Shown here one piece after another: positions 11,324 through 23,535 of a stretch of 64,000 nucleotides of DNA. Numbering within the stretch: position 1 is the stretch's first letter; the number at the start of each line of letters is the position of its first letter. This stretch comes from Clavaria fumosa (lineage: Eukaryota > Basidiomycota > Agaricomycetes > Agaricales > Clavariaceae). The notes beneath the pieces are model-generated. The model was given only the letters and a program-made list of their open reading frames with translations. It made no database searches and was not told the origin of the DNA. The DNA is taken from assembly GCA_951802425.1 (NCBI GenBank), contig OX637796.1, positions 2,852,001 through 2,916,000 of the forward strand. The letters are read 5' to 3'. The position numbers and the translations under genes were made by a program.

Positions 11324-12181
11324 ATGACGGTGCGTACCACAAAATCTCTTTGCCCTGAGTACGTATTGACGGCTGCGAATAGCATTATAATGGTGGTTCG
11401 ATCATTGCCATGATTGGAAAGGACTGTGTCGCTATCGCCTGCGACACGTATCTCTCGGACGGTAGGAAGGGCGTCACCGCTGACTACCAAAGGGTTCGGC
11501 GGGCAGCTCTGTTTCATGCGGAATTGATTTAACTCACAAAAGCATCGATTTTAAGGTGTTCCCAATTACTGATCGCATCTATGTTGGGTTCAGTGGACTT
11601 GCAACAGATTGCATTACGCTGTGAGCCTCTGGGTTCCTATCATCCATGCTCTGACCTGAGTCCTCGATGTCCATTGGTAGCCGAGAGAGAATCAGATTCA
11701 GAACGAACCTATACTCCATCAAAGAGGAGCGCGACCTTGAACCGAGGACATTCACCCATCTCCTTTCCTCCATGCTTTATGAGCATCGTTTTGCATCGTA
11801 CCTCGTCTCACCGGTCGTCGCGGGACTTGAAACAACACCCTCAGGGAAAGTCAGGCCTTTCGTCGCAGGGACCGACTCAATCGGAGCCATTGGATCCACG
11901 AATAGCTTTAGCGTGGTAGGGATAGCTGAGGATGAAATCCTGGGTGCTGCGGAGGGTCTATGGGAGCCGGATTTGGAGCCAGAAGACCTTTTTGAGACTA
12001 TATCGCAAGCTCTGCTCAGTGGAGTGGACCGAGTCACCAAGGCCGGATGGGGCGCAGAGGTCCACGTCATGTACGTTTCCAGCCAATGACCTTCTCGTAA
12101 ACGCCGCGTTATTGATCATTGTGATTGCACAGCACAAAAGACGCTATTATCACTCGAACTTTAAGAACCAGGAAAGATTAG
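11324..12181 (+). CDS. PUP3: 20S proteasome subunit beta type-3
   Basis: Non-catalytic beta-3 subunit of the 20S core. It aligns through its length with the Pup3/PSMB3 family: YNGGSIIAMIGKDCVAIACD, FKVFPITDRIYVGFSGLATD, NLYSIKEER, LLYEHRF-like and PVVAGLE, LWEPDLEPEDLFETISQALL, and the C-terminus TRTLRTRKD. Exons are 11324-11329 (only Met-Thr), 11383-11447, 11507-11620, 11681-12070 and 12133-12181; all introns are GT..AG and frame-preserving. Residues between CD and FKVFP (exon 3 start) diverge from the usual RLG motif and are about two residues longer, so the acceptor at 11506 is the least certain. The length of about 207 residues is normal. Confidence 0.88.
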
Positions 12182-13283
12182 ACAGCGAACCAATGCAATA
12201 TCGCTATATTTCTCGCTCCCAAACGCCGCCGATGGCGTGCATCCTTCAGCGTGCAACATTAGTTGAGAGTCAATAACTTGATTCCAACCACCGAGCTTCT
12301 TTTATTGCTCATACGAAGCGCTTCTTCTATATGGTGGGCGTCGATCTTACCGGAGCATCGTCGCCAGCGAGATCCCTCTGTCATGAGACCACCGGTGGTT
12401 ACCGGCCATCGTTTTATGACGCCCGACCTTCTTGCGCTTATGAGACTGTCTAACTTGCAAACTTATGGAGCACAAAGCCCTCTCTCGATTCCGGGTCAAA
12501 GTAAGCCGCGATCGGCGTGTATCTTCTCGAATATCGTCGTTATATCCGTACGGTCGGCTTGCTAAACGAGAGAATCACGGTGTTAACCCAAAACTAAGAC
12601 ATTCTTTGAGAAGGAATCTCCGCTCAGGGGATAAGAGAGAGCGAAGACCATACAACCATCAGCCTAAGAGTGTAGGCAAGCCACGGAAATACGAGCGGAC
12701 CAGACCATTCGAGCCACACTGAGCTTGGGTAAAGGAGTCTTTGATCTTTGAGTGACGGGCGCTGGTACCTGTGGTATCGAAGCTTCCGCGGCCACGCGCC
12801 TGGCTGCGAGGCAGGGGTGAAAAGGTCAAAGACTAGGTAGTTACCGGAAATAGAGGGAGGGGGAACGGTTGAGATATCACCCATACCGTTCACACCCACG
12901 GGGGGCGCCGGCCAAGTGGCGCCGCCACTTGGATAAGGGGCTGATTGATGCAGTATGCAGTGGCGCATGGGCTAAGTCATACTTAGACTACGGCTTTTCT
13001 TGTCCCGCGAAACGAACAGCCAAATAAAGGGTTCCTGTTCCCCTCTATTCAGTTGTTGCGGCGTTGTATCAATGTCTTGATGCAGGTTTTTGTAATTCAC
13101 ACTCGCATTCATCTCTCACGATTTATTCTTTCTTTCTTACCCACATTCCAAGCTTGGCTAAAGTACTACCCTAATGATGTGGCTGTGTTGTTACGTCATC
13201 ATTCTCAACGCCGTACCCTTCCAGTGGACGCCGCCCACTGGCAAATACATCGTGACATTATCGGCTACTGTCTTGCCACAACC
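12182..13283. other. Intergenic region, no gene recognised
   Basis: About 1.1 kb between PUP3 and the NIPSNAP gene. Several open frames exist on both strands, but none shows a domain, plausible splice pattern or consistent codon use. The last 200 bp are rich in ctttctt and tctca tracts and probably hold the NIPSNAP promoter. Confidence 0.4.
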
Positions 13284-14623
13284 ATGCTGCTTGGCTTGGC
13301 TAGACGCCACCTCCTGCTCTTCAAGTCAGCCAGATTACGGAGGTCAATCTCAGTTCAGGTGAAATTTTTTTACCCTCAATACCATCCCTTTCGGGCATTG
13401 AAACCGTCTCTTCGTTTTGTACTCCAGTCGCTGCTGCATGGTTCTCCCGAAGCGAAGCAAGCTGGCGAGCTCGAAGTACAGCAGCACTCGGGACGCGTAG
13501 CTCGCGGGAAGTATATTCATGGATTCGAAAGTGAGAAGCCGATCACTACTGTATTGAGGATCCGGGGTACCAAATGCCTCGTAACCAAACACCTAGTTCA
13601 TCGAGTGAAGCCGGACCGAGTCGAAGCGTACAAGAAGGCAGCGTCAGACATTTCTCTTCCTTCCTTCCCGCTCCACTCTTTTCAACCCCCTGATGTCGTT
13701 TGTCTCGTAGCAATAATTATTACATGGGGATCAAGAATGACTCTGAACTTCGAGTCAAACTGACTGGAGATTGGGAGACTATTGTCGGAGAGCAGGATAC
13801 TTTCTGTAAACACATTACATTCCGCCGCCTACATGCATTGATTCTTGTCAAGTTCATATCCTGGAGTACGAAAACTATCAGGGGTACGATAAGACTACCG
13901 AATTGGTTCGGAAGTCTGAGGTGAGTATTTGCTCAGTAGTGGAGAAAAATGCCAGTTTTCATGGTCTTTCCCGTCAGCGACATTTCGCAGCGTACCAGGA
14001 AATGATACCTCACTTGAGATCTCGCTCATCTCATCTCAGTCAAGAGTTTGCCTTCTTGCCCACCATGCCACCTCGACATGAGGGCGGGATATTCGAATTG
14101 AGGTCTTACCAGCTCAAGCCTGGGACACTCCTCGAATGGGAAAGCACCTGGTGAGAGCTCCATAGGCTCACCATCATTTTTTTGAATGTATAACAAGCGA
14201 AAAATGATCGGATCGTCTCTATTCGATTTTCAGGCGAAGAGGCATAGAGGCTCGTCGAAAATATGTGGCACCCATCGGAGCATGGTTCTCCCAGGTCGGT
14301 CGGCTGAACCAAGTCCACCATCTATGGCAATATCCGTATGTTTCTTCTAGGTCATGATTCCTTGAGAGAGATCCGTCTAGTTCTAATTACTATGTTTTCT
14401 TTCCTCTTCGACGCAATCTCCAGAAATATGGAATCACGCAAAGAGATACGAGAGAAGGCCTGGCAAACCGATGGTTGGGCCGAGACAGTGTCCAAGGTAG
14501 GTTAAATTCGCTTCCGCGAAGGCTTCTCAATTGATGGAGTGCTGTATTTCTTAGACTGCGCAACTGGCGACATTTATGGATACGTTCATCCTAGTTCCTC
14601 TTCCGTTTAGTCCTCTGAGATGA
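13284..14623 (+). CDS. NIPSNAP family mitochondrial protein
   Basis: Member of the NIPSNAP family (ferredoxin-like alpha/beta barrel repeats, mitochondrial). The N-terminus MLLGLARRHLLLFKSARLRR is an amphipathic Arg-rich presequence. Exons then encode the first NIPSNAP unit (KYIHGFE, HRVKPDRVEAYKKAA, TGDWETIVGEQDTF, HILEYENYQGYDKT) and the second (GGIFELRSYQLKPGTLLEWE, RRGIEARRKYVAPIGAWFSQ, VHHLWQYP, REKAWQTDGWAETV, FILVPLPFSPLR). At least seven short GT..AG introns separate these segments, for example about 13359-13430, 13531-13598 and 14153-14233. The stop is TGA 14621-14623. In animals NIPSNAP proteins can act as damaged-mitochondria signals for autophagy; for fungi the role is unknown. 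The ATG at 13284 is chosen because it opens the presequence. Confidence 0.85.
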
Positions 14624-15237
14624 GGGCGATCTGTCATTTGCTATGATAAGATGATGAAAAATTTTTCCTTTGAAACCTCCCCCCCCAACAGCCAAGGCCT
14701 GCTGATGGGCTGGGCAGATAAAGTTCAGTACGACAAGAGTCCCCCAAATTTGAATTTGCCGTTGCCGCCGGCTATTAAACCTTGTGAAATCGCCGCCGCT
14801 CCAGGAGGTACATCCGTGACAGAGTGACGGCAAATTAAATGAAAACCAACCCGATCAGAGACAGAGGTAGGTACCCGTTCCCATCAATTGGAGAAGATCG
14901 TTCCGATTCGCTCGCACCTGTCGAGTCCGCTAATTTTGGCGCTTACTTCCTCTGCGTCATCGCAACCAGTTTTGATTACCCAGCCGCCACCAAGTCACTC
15001 CCACAGTATCGGGAAGCGAGCATTCATGCCGCCATTTGACAAAAAGGGGTCCCCCACAACACTAGGAAGAAGGGCAATGTGAACCTCCGAATTCGGGGGG
15101 ACCCGCTCTTCTCCCGTCGTCCGTCTGTCTTTGGGAATACCGTACACAAATGTGAATATTTCTTAACCCGGTCCAGAAATCTTCAAATAGAGAGCATTCT
15201 TGCTTTCCCCGTTCTCGTTTTGCACCGGATTAATCCA
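14624..15237. other. Intergenic region
   Basis: 3' region of the NIPSNAP gene and promoter of the Zn2Cys6 regulator. A short homopolymer run (ccccccc) lies near 14680. No exon, repeat or RNA gene was recognised. Confidence 0.35.
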
Positions 15238-18200
15238 ATGTCTGCCTGGCGCGATTCTGACCTCTCCGACGACGAGTACCGTCAGGATACCCGCACATCG
15301 TCTGCTCGGAAACGTAGCAGTCGAGGTCAGTCTCTTATCATTTCTGTCATGTGTCCCGCTCACCATTCCAGTGTGGAATAGCCTGTGACCAATGCCGCAA
15401 AACAAAGTCCAAATGTGAACGCCAGGTCGTCGGCCAGTGTAAAGGCTGTTCGACCAGCGGACTCTGTTCGTCAATAACTTCCTTGTCCCCCTTTTCACTG
15501 TTGTTCTAACCTGCCTCACTCGCTCAGCTTGTACTTTCCTAGGTAATTACCTTCTTACCTTCCACTCCTATAGCTGACCACCTTCAAGGTCCGAGTTACA
15601 AGCGTGGCCCCCCCAAAGGCTACATCCAGGCCATTGAACAGCGTTGGCAGCAAGTCGAATCGCTGCTCGGCGTCATCATTGCTTGCCCAGATCCGCGCAT
15701 CCAGGCTGTCGTCTCGGAGCTTCGAAAGGACGACCTCGCTCGTGAGATCATTAGCCGAGTAGACTCTGGTCCATTTGTGGGTCACTGTTGTCCCCTCTTC
15801 GTGACCGGCGGATCATCCGACACACAAACAGGGACCGTCTGGACGCTCCAGCCGAGCCGATGGCGCCACTAAGGAGGAATTCTTTGCCGCTGTCCTCCGG
15901 GGCGGCAATCCGGCCGCTAGCCACGAGCCACAAAACGTTCGCTCCCGCAGGCAGTCTAGAGTGTCGCGCGAAATCGTATCCTCTGCCCGAGGTGGGTCGA
16001 CCTGTTCTCGCTTTCCCCCCTCCATATCACTCACTCATTCACTAACCCACTACGCCACCCCTGCCAGACACAAGCCTTTCAGTTGTTCCGAGCGTGGAGT
16101 GGCAAAACCGACTGTCAGAACGCTTGGCGACGGCTCCGGTCTCGGCAGTCCATGCAAGCACTGGTTCTGACAGCGGATGCAACTCCGCCTGTACTTGCGA
16201 CGTCACGAACTCGCCGCTGAATCAGCTCGATACCCCATCTTCCACCGAACAAGCGGTCCATGCTCAACCAGACTGGGGCAGCATGTACACGATCGAGGAG
16301 CATTCCGGTGAGTGGTTCAATTTATGCATTGGTGGACGAACAAAGCCTAAGCTAGATGTTTGCAACGTTGGTTGCAGAAAGCGGCGAGTGTGAGATAACA
16401 TCAGAGACAGGCGAGGGAGACGGACAGCTTTCTGTGGATGAGAATCAACAGGTTTAATTGTATATCGTTCTCCTTTTGCGTGGCTCTCAACCCTCCATTC
16501 CAGGTACACTTCCACGGCAAAGCCAGCGGACTTCACCTTTTGGGCAAGACCGACCGGACGGATACTTGTCGAGAGGGCGGGATATGGTGACCGCATTTCG
16601 GAACTTGCCTATCTTGGAACTCACAAGTCACATTCAGGCACCTCTCCATGTCACAGATTTCGCCAAGCGCCTCAGTCCAATTGGTTGACAAGTTCAAGAA
16701 TGAAGAGTCCGAGGTGGATCTCCCCCCTCTTGCAATCCAGGAACGGCTCTTGGATTTGTATTTCACCTTCGTGCACCCTACCTTTCCTGTGGTCAACAAG
16801 GACTCATTCACCACAGAATACAATCGCAGGTGAGGCATGCTCTTTTGCTCCGTTTATTCTCTCACGCGGTGTTCGACCCCCGTCTATTTTTAGTTACCGA
16901 TTGTCATCTGTCGGGGCGATGATCTCGCTTCCAGTGACCGCAGAATCGGCGAGGAGCGTGTCTAAATTATTGTTACTTTCTATGTTCGCCATTGCAGCGC
17001 GCTACGCAAAGGACAAGCCCATTGCGTGCAAAGGAACCCCTTGGGAGGCTGGATCCCAGTATGTCGAGCAGGCTCGACAGCTGCTGAGTAAGTGCACAAT
17101 TTGGATAGGAATCGTTTGTTGCCTCCATTATTCGGTTCGTTTGAATGACCTCGTCTTTGCCATAGCCAAGGTATTCCATCAGAGTCGGCCGTCTACGTGC
17201 CAATCCCTGCTTCTCCTTGGATACCGAGAGTTTGGTATAGGTGGGAGAGGAATCGCACGTCTTGGTTGGTTTAGTCTCTAAATGCAGAACTGTAGGTCCC
17301 TTTGAACAAGGCTGGATCTACATCGGTGAGTCTCCGTGTCCCTCGGCGCACCATAGCCCGACCTGAATGCAACCGCTCCGTAGGCACCGCCATCAGGATG
17401 GTGAGTCGTCCGAACTTGTTGCTACACCATGGTCCAACGTAGCGATTTTCTAGGCGCTAGACCTCGGGTTGAATCGCAATTCCGACAAGTGGCAACTTCA
17501 CGGTACAGAGATATTTTCCGCGGAAGAGAAGCAAGCGCGACAGCAAATCTGGTGGGCGTGTTGCATTGCTGATAAGTAAGGTCTTTTCCCCTCTTGCCCC
17601 ATAGTGCGCTCATTGTTCCTGTAGGTATAGTTCTGTCTCCATGGGTATGGGCTGTGTCTCGTTACCCCTTTTAGCTACTGATGTGGTCTTGTTAGGTCGT
17701 CCGATTGCGATCCGAGAAGATGACCATGACACAAATTTGCCTAATACCATCGAGGTACGTGCTAACGTTTACAGCTCAAGCTCTCACTGACTGCCCCTCC
17801 TTAGAACGAAGCCAAAGTTGAGGGTTGGCACGCACCCGCTGGTAGTGACGCCTTGAAGCCCATTTCATTCCATTCTATGCAGCTCCTTAGCTGCTTCCGT
17901 GCCTCTGCTTCCCTTTGTAAGTTCCGTGCAAAGTGCCTTTTGCTTTCAGCTCGTCGTTGATGAATCCGTCATTGTCCAGCCGTGATCGTAGGGCTCATCG
18001 CAACGAATGTATACCCCGTGCGCGCGAGCAACCACACGGCTCGTTGCCAGGTGTTGGCAGACCTTGAACGTCGACTAGATCGCTGGTTCATTGAACTACC
18101 GGATAGTCTCCATTATGATCCTGGCAAAGCAGTGGCCCCACCCCCAAGCATCCTGTTCCTTCACGTCAGTTATTGGGGCGCGGTGCTCCTCCTTAATCGG

Positions 18201-19369
18201 GCATTGTAGGCTTCTTTCTTTGGTGCAACTTCAGCATGCTTGCTAACGGGATTCTCTCCCTCTATTAGTATTCCAAAGCGGAATGGGTGTGTTTTTCAAG
18301 GATCCCTACGGCTCACGCAGTGTTTGATGGAGTCTTTGCTTCTAGTCATCAACTCGATTGCAAACGTACTCGAACGGGTGGCGATACCGATGTGACCTCT
18401 ATGCGAGCGTTCGATCTCTGCCAAAGCGCCGCAAACCATATTACTTCCATTAGTGCGTGCTCATCAGACGAGTCTTCACAGGCCCTTACCTCAATTTCTC
18501 AACCTGTGTGTCAGTTGACGCTAACCTCGAGAAGTTGGGTGTGGATCATTGCTCTCCACTTCTTTCCTCGTTTATTCTAAGCGCAGGGTGAGTTTATTCT
18601 AGTTGTTTTGCTTCGGGTCCTCGGTACTCACGGATTGCGCCTTTTGTTCCGTAGAATCATGCATGTGGTAACGCGTAAGCCCACTTGCTTTTCCTTGTGC
18701 TCCATATATGCTGATTACTCTAGTCACACTTCGGCCACCCGACGTCGAAGCTGCACAGGGTCTTCACCAATGCCTTGGGGCGCTCAAGGTCATCGAGGTA
18801 TACCTTGTTACTTTACTCGTCATGGAAGACAACCTTCTGAAGAGTATATTCAAAAGACCATCTGGCCTAGTGCTTCTAGAGCGTGGAAATTGTTGAATGG
18901 CGTGAAAATTCGTCTGAACAATGCGTGGTCGCCATCAGAACCAGGCTCAGGTAGGCCGAAACGGTCGGCGGAAGAAGCCTTTGGTCGCAACAACGCCTTT
19001 CTACCGGCTGAAGCTCATTCGCCGTCGTTCGAGCGCAACGAAAGCGTGCCTGCTGGCACCAATGGAGGGCAACAAGACTACAACGCGCAGATGGTGGCGC
19101 AAACGCTGGGACTCGATGTCTCGAACATCGGACCGTCGCCTGGTCAAGCGATGATCCATGATTGGTGGCCACGTGCCGATACCATTACAGCAGTCCCGTC
19201 ACAGGCGGGATCTCCAGAAGTTACCTCGCCCTTAGATTTGACGTTCTCAGCTTCGAGTTCTTTGGCTTTTGATGCGCCCCGTTTGGTGGAAGATTGGATT
19301 CCCTGTTCCTCAGATCCCAGATTAAACTATGAGTTTAACTCGGCGATTGCCACTACGTATAGCATGTAG
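15238..19369 (+). CDS. Zn2Cys6 transcription factor with fungal-specific TF domain
   Basis: DNA-binding regulator. Exon 1 (ATG 15238) encodes an acidic, Ser/Arg-rich start ending in RKRSSR. The binuclear zinc cluster follows as CDQCRKTKSKC, then CKGC and a sixth Cys, with spacing C-x2-C-x6-C-x7-C-x2-C-x6-C, then KRGPPKGYIQAIEQRW, a conserved linker-dimerisation segment. After a Ser/Thr-rich region comes HFHGKASGLHLLG, typical of agaricomycete members, and the fungal_trans domain (LYFTFVHPTFPVVNKDSF, AIAARYAKD, GWIYIGTAIRM, ALDLGLNRN, WWACCIADKYSSVSMGRP, REDDHDTNLP). Many small introns divide it and I placed only some of them. The C-terminal exon ends ATTYSM at 19369 and includes a nuclear-signal-like RPKRSAEEAF. 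Targets and inducer are unknown; assignment to a named regulator would be a guess. Confidence 0.82.
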
Positions 19370-19992
19370 GTTGTTCGATATATTGTACTACATATTGACC
19401 ACGTCGGACAGCGTCATTATTTAATGTTGCCCGTACGTATTACTTATTTACGATAGACAACACAATGAAGTGACCTATCTTCGTATTCTAATCTACAATA
19501 TTGTTTTCCCTGCAAAATGACAAGTAAATTATGCACAGCGACGAGGTCTGCGTTGGTGAGCCATGCTTGTCCAGCCCTGCAAGCTGCAGGGACAGATACT
19601 TGTTTGGCATATATGAGCGCCCCCTTGTGCAAACAATGCGTCAACAAAGGGAATGCGCCCACAAGCCAGAGTCTAATTACCCCGCGCATTCTCGTTGCCG
19701 TCGGTATCGAAAATCTTCAATATCAGTTGTGTTACCACCACTAATGTTGAGTTCAGCGAGCATCCCGAGGCGAGAGGGATGTCTTGCACATTTTCCGAGA
19801 CACTGTTGGTCATTCCTCCCACCACCACCCCTTTCTGTTGATTGTTTGCGTTTGCTTATCCACTCCCTTTGTCGAGGGCAGAGCGCTTCCTACACGGCTC
19901 GTGCGCAATATCTCCCGGTTACTTCATTTTACCGCCCATTGTTCAATTACAGCGCGACCCTAGCCCCAACCCATTTTTTCTTGGATGATAAT
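19370..19992. other. Intergenic region / forkhead promoter
   Basis: No gene supported. The stretch just before the forkhead start (19760-19980) is pyrimidine-rich, as in other promoters of this window. Confidence 0.35.
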
Positions 19993-21071
19993 ATGCCTCT
20001 GGACCACCAAGCGCATCCCAATTGTCCTGATACCCTAGATTGTCTGCCCGACACGGATGGTAGGCCACAACACACCTTGCCTATCATCCTGCGCTGCGCC
20101 ATCCTTGGCAGTCCACGCAAGCGCCTGACAATCCGCGAAATCTACGCCGCGATGGAGAAAAAATATCCTTACTTCAGGAATGCTGGGCCGACTTGGAAGG
20201 TACAGTCCGCCTCCCTTTTCGTCGCCATCGATGCTTCATATTGAGGGTTCCGCCTCAGCAATCAGTGCGCCACCATCTTTCGTTGAACCGATTGTTCGAG
20301 CGCCAAGCACGACCGGTTACTGATCCTGGCTTTGGTTCATACTGGACCGTCAATCTCACTGCGCCTCCCGGGACAAAACGGCCACGCAAACGTGGACGCC
20401 CCGCCACTCGAGACGTCGTTGTCCGCGAGGACGGGCGCTCGTTACCCCGAATGCGAAGGAACTCACTATCACCTATCACACTCCCACCTATCGCGACCCT
20501 CGCCCTTGCTGCCGACCGAAGGCTGCGAAGATGTCACGCCTCGACGTCCCGCAGGTTCAGGCCACGTTACGAGGAACAAGACGAGGGGATGTTCAGCGGC
20601 GAAGATTGTCGTTCGGAGGAGTGTGAGAGCGAGGACGATGACATGCTCCCTCCTGGTTTCGCGGGAGGGAGGGGCATCGACCCTCGACCAGCTTTTGACG
20701 CAGACTTCTCTGATCCAATGCCACTTGTTCCGGCTTCATTCAAAGAAGAGGACGAGTTCGACGAGTTCGACAGGCAGTTTATCCAAAGACTCAAGGTGGA
20801 AATCATGGAGCTTCGCCGCCAGGCTGCGAATCTGCAGTCGACAACCACACGATTATCAAGTCAGCTCCACGAGGTCAATGCAGATATGCTTAGGGCAAAG
20901 TCGGCACAGCGAACTACGGAGATCATGTTGCAAGACGAGCAGAGAAAGAGGATTGAAGCAGAGAGAGCCGCCAGGGATGAGGCAATGTTACGGCGAGCTG
21001 CAGAGGAGGTGCTCCGCCGCCATCAGGGACCTACTTCCATAATTAGCAATAACAATGATAATAAGTGCTAA
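19993..21071 (+). CDS. Forkhead transcription factor, C-terminus overwritten by transposon TIR
   Basis: Winged-helix DNA-binding protein. Exon 1 (19993-20199) and exon 2 (20259-21071) join in frame (339 residues). The forkhead domain spans about residues 28-100: LPIILRCAILGSPRKRLTIR, YAAMEKKYPYF, TWKQSVRHHLSLNRLF and GSYWTV. It is followed by a basic RPRKRGRP AT-hook-like motif, an acidic low-complexity stretch (CESEDDD, EEDEFDEFD) and a coiled coil (about residues 255-325) of Arg/Glu/Ala heptads. The last 13 codons, after HQG, lie inside the left terminal inverted repeat of the large element, including the TAA at 21069-21071. The native C-terminus is therefore missing or displaced; DNA binding should be intact. 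The ATG at 19993 is the first in-frame start. Confidence 0.85.
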
Positions 21072-21419
21072 TTAGAGGTAATTATTGTGACTCATAATTA
21101 TTAACAATCAGATCAGTCCCTTGATAATGTCCATATAATAATGTGAATTATCACTAATTATCCCCAGTTATCACCAATTATCACTAGATTATCACTAAAT
21201 TATCCTTGATTATCACCAATTATCACTAAATTATCCCTGATTTATTACCAATTATCACTAAATTATCCCTGATTATCACCAATTGTCACCAAATTATCCC
21301 AAATTAGTCATAATTATCAGTGATTAGAAATCTCAAGCACCATATAATATTGGTCAAACATCATAAGATTGCAGCAGTAATAACAGTAAGGGCCTACAGG
21401 CATCACAACAGTAATTACC
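21029..21419 (+). repeat. Left terminal inverted repeat with subterminal tandem repeats
   Basis: 391 bp. The outer 180 bp match the right repeat almost base for base. Inside are many copies of a 15-16 bp AT-rich unit (aattatcactaaattatcc and variants), expanded relative to the right end, then an inner shared block ending tcacaacagtaatta. The first 43 bp double as the last codons of the forkhead gene. Confidence 0.85.
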
Positions 21420-22349
21420 ATCAGGGAAATATTGGGCTGTTAGGCAGCGGTTCTTAGTGGTTATGACTGATATACCATTTTTAACACCTAGCCCTTTATA
21501 GAATGCTCAAATACAGCACCTGTCTGTATAGATCTGTTAAAGACAGGTTATAACCATTCAAAAACTGTGTCTGAATGAGGCAATGCTGAAATGCCCCTCA
21601 AACAACCATCTGCTTTACAAATGGTTTTATACAGTTACTACCTAAGAGACATGGCTATAACCATCTGAAAACCATGCCTTGATGGGGAAGGCCCAAAATC
21701 AAGAGTCCAGTTTAAAACTGCTCATAAACAGTTCATACCATGTACTAGATCGCATTCACTTGTCAGGTATATACAAATTTAGCTATTGCCCAACATCCAC
21801 ATCCGAGTGTAGCCAAGTCCGAATCCAGGAGACATCTTCAGCTCAAATCAATGAATAACCTGATTGGTTTGTGTGCTACAGGCTCAGTGGCTCCAGAAAG
21901 CAACCTGAATGATGAATCAGCATTTGTTGGTGAGCCGCACAGGAGGAAACTCACATTCCATGTTTATAGATGTCCTTTCACAGCTTCACAAGCTGCAGGC
22001 CTTGAATTTCGTGTTGCTCCATCGCAATGAGATTATCCATGAGACTGGAGTAGTGTGGCCCATAGACTTCGGTGCTGAAGTCGATATTATTCTGTGTGCC
22101 TTTAGGGTGCTCACGGGTGGCGCAAAGAAGCTGCGAGGGAAGGTAATGTTCAGTGCCAGTGCTGGGTGGGACATGTGATGACAGACTGCGGCACAGACAA
22201 GGGCAATTATTGCGAGGGGGACTTTTGGCCCAAAGTCATGCGGCTTGCGGCGCCTGAGGCTTGAATCATTTCCGAAAAAGAAGCTGATAATGCAGGCATG
22301 AATGCATGGGTGTGTAAAAAAAGTAGCCTTTCCCTGGAGAAAAAAAAAA
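21420..22349. other. Outer-element interior, no intact gene
   Basis: AT-rich sequence with several imperfect direct repeats (for example gacaggttataaccattcaaaa at about 21541 and a variant at about 21652). Small open frames lack recognisable domains. Probably non-coding or decayed interior of the TIR element. Confidence 0.4.
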
Positions 22350-22792
22350 TCAACTGGGAACGGATAAGAAATGAACAAGTCTTGCAGTCTCATCAGGGGG
22401 CCCCTGGGTCCATAAACCATCCTTCTCAAGTGCTTCAACACACAGTTTAACCTGTTCAGGATCCGGAAATCCATGGGCTTCTGTGGAGGTTGCCAGGTAC
22501 TGTGACACAAACACTTGTGCCGCATTTTTTAACACTCCACGGAAAGCTGATGCCTCCTTGGTGATCTGTTTACAATTAGCTCATCAAATGATCAACAAAT
22601 ATCTACACAAACCATTTTTAATACAGCCTTCGTCACTGGGAATGCTAAAGAAAAATAAGACCAATGACATGGTGAAAGAAAAAAAAGAAAAGCCAACTTA
22701 CTGATACCTTCTTCGAGGCATGCATGGTTGAAGACCTCACAAGCAACTTGAAGGGCTTTGTCACTTGAAGGGAAAGAATTGATGACACAGAG
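22350..22792 (-). pseudogene. 3' exons of a broken outer-element gene, cut by the gypsy array
   Basis: Minus-strand coding-like sequence: exon 22792-22702 (reads SSDKALQVACEVFNHACLEE in one frame), a 136-nt intron with canonical GTAAGT donor at 22701 and acceptor at 22566, then exon 22565-22350 (reads ASAFRGVLKNAAQVFVSQYL and ends with TGA at 22350). I recognise no family. The reading frame of the first exon as written does not join the second perfectly, so an indel or another splice site is involved. The upstream part appears to lie beyond the retroelement array at 38458-38601. Confidence 0.45.
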
Positions 22793-23097
22793 TGTCAGGA
22801 TCGCTTACATAAGCAGGTTGGAAAGGCCAAGAAAGGGTCGCAAAAGAGTTGCGGGAAGTTTGCAGACGAGTCACGTGACCCAAACAGGTGGTGGCTTACA
22901 TAATGGGAAAATCACGTGACCCGGGCCTGGACGTATCACGTGACGCACGGGGTCCGAGCGTGGGAACGCCGGCAACTCCCGAACCGCTCGCTATATATAC
23001 CACGTCGCTTTCTTACTTGTACCCTTTTCCCCTTATGTTAGTATCGTCATCATTGACCTTATGTTAAGTTGTGTGAACCGTGAGACTAAGTCTGACA
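22793..23097 (+). repeat. Gypsy family-A LTR (extra 5' copy)
   Basis: 305-bp LTR, TGTCAGG...CTGACA, with TATA box (ctatatatac, about 22990), three CACGTG E-boxes and putative mRNA start ATGTTAGTAT at 23035-23044. It is followed by 121 bp of element leader (23098-23218) and then by the next LTR, so LTR plus leader is duplicated in tandem. The flanking 5 bp on the left are cagag. Confidence 0.88.
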
Positions 23098-23525
23098 CAA
23101 TACTAACATCAACCCCTGTCCGCCCTAGCCCCGTGTCCTAACCTGGCTAGCCTGGACCCCTATCTCAAACTGTCACACTCTGTGACAGCTTATCCCCCTC
23201 ATCCTCTTTCTCTTTACCTGTCAGGATCGCTTACATAAGCAGGTTGGAAAGGCCAAGAAAGGATCGCAAAAGAGTTGCAGGAAGTTTGCGGACGAGTCAC
23301 GTGACCCGAACGGGTGGTGGCTTACATAATGGGAAAATCACGTGACCCGGGCCTGGACGCATCACGTGACGCACGGGGTCCGAGCGTGGGAATGCCGGCA
23401 ACTCCCGAACCGCTCGCTATATATACTACGTCACTTTCTTACTTGTACCCTTTTCCCCTTATGTTAGTATCGTCATCATCGACCTTACGTTAAGTTGTGT
23501 GAACCGTGTGACTAAGTCTGACACA

Positions 23526-23535
23526 ATACTAACAT
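23526..23535 (+). promoter_or_regulatory. Putative self-priming primer-binding site, family A
   Basis: ATACTAACAT, 2 nt after the LTR end, is the exact reverse complement of ATGTTAGTAT inside the LTR downstream of the TATA box. The same pair follows the extra LTR (23100-23109). This matches the Tf1 arrangement, where the folded-back 5' end of the RNA primes reverse transcription. Confidence 0.65.

Noticed and set aside
11383..11560. PUP3 looked frameshifted after CVAIACDT
   Set aside because: An intron at 11448-11506 (GT..AG) restores the frame into FKVFPITDR, so no disabling mutation is needed.
13053..13763. 236-codon plus-strand open frame
   Set aside because: It is the wrong frame over NIPSNAP exons and introns; the spliced NIPSNAP model explains the region.
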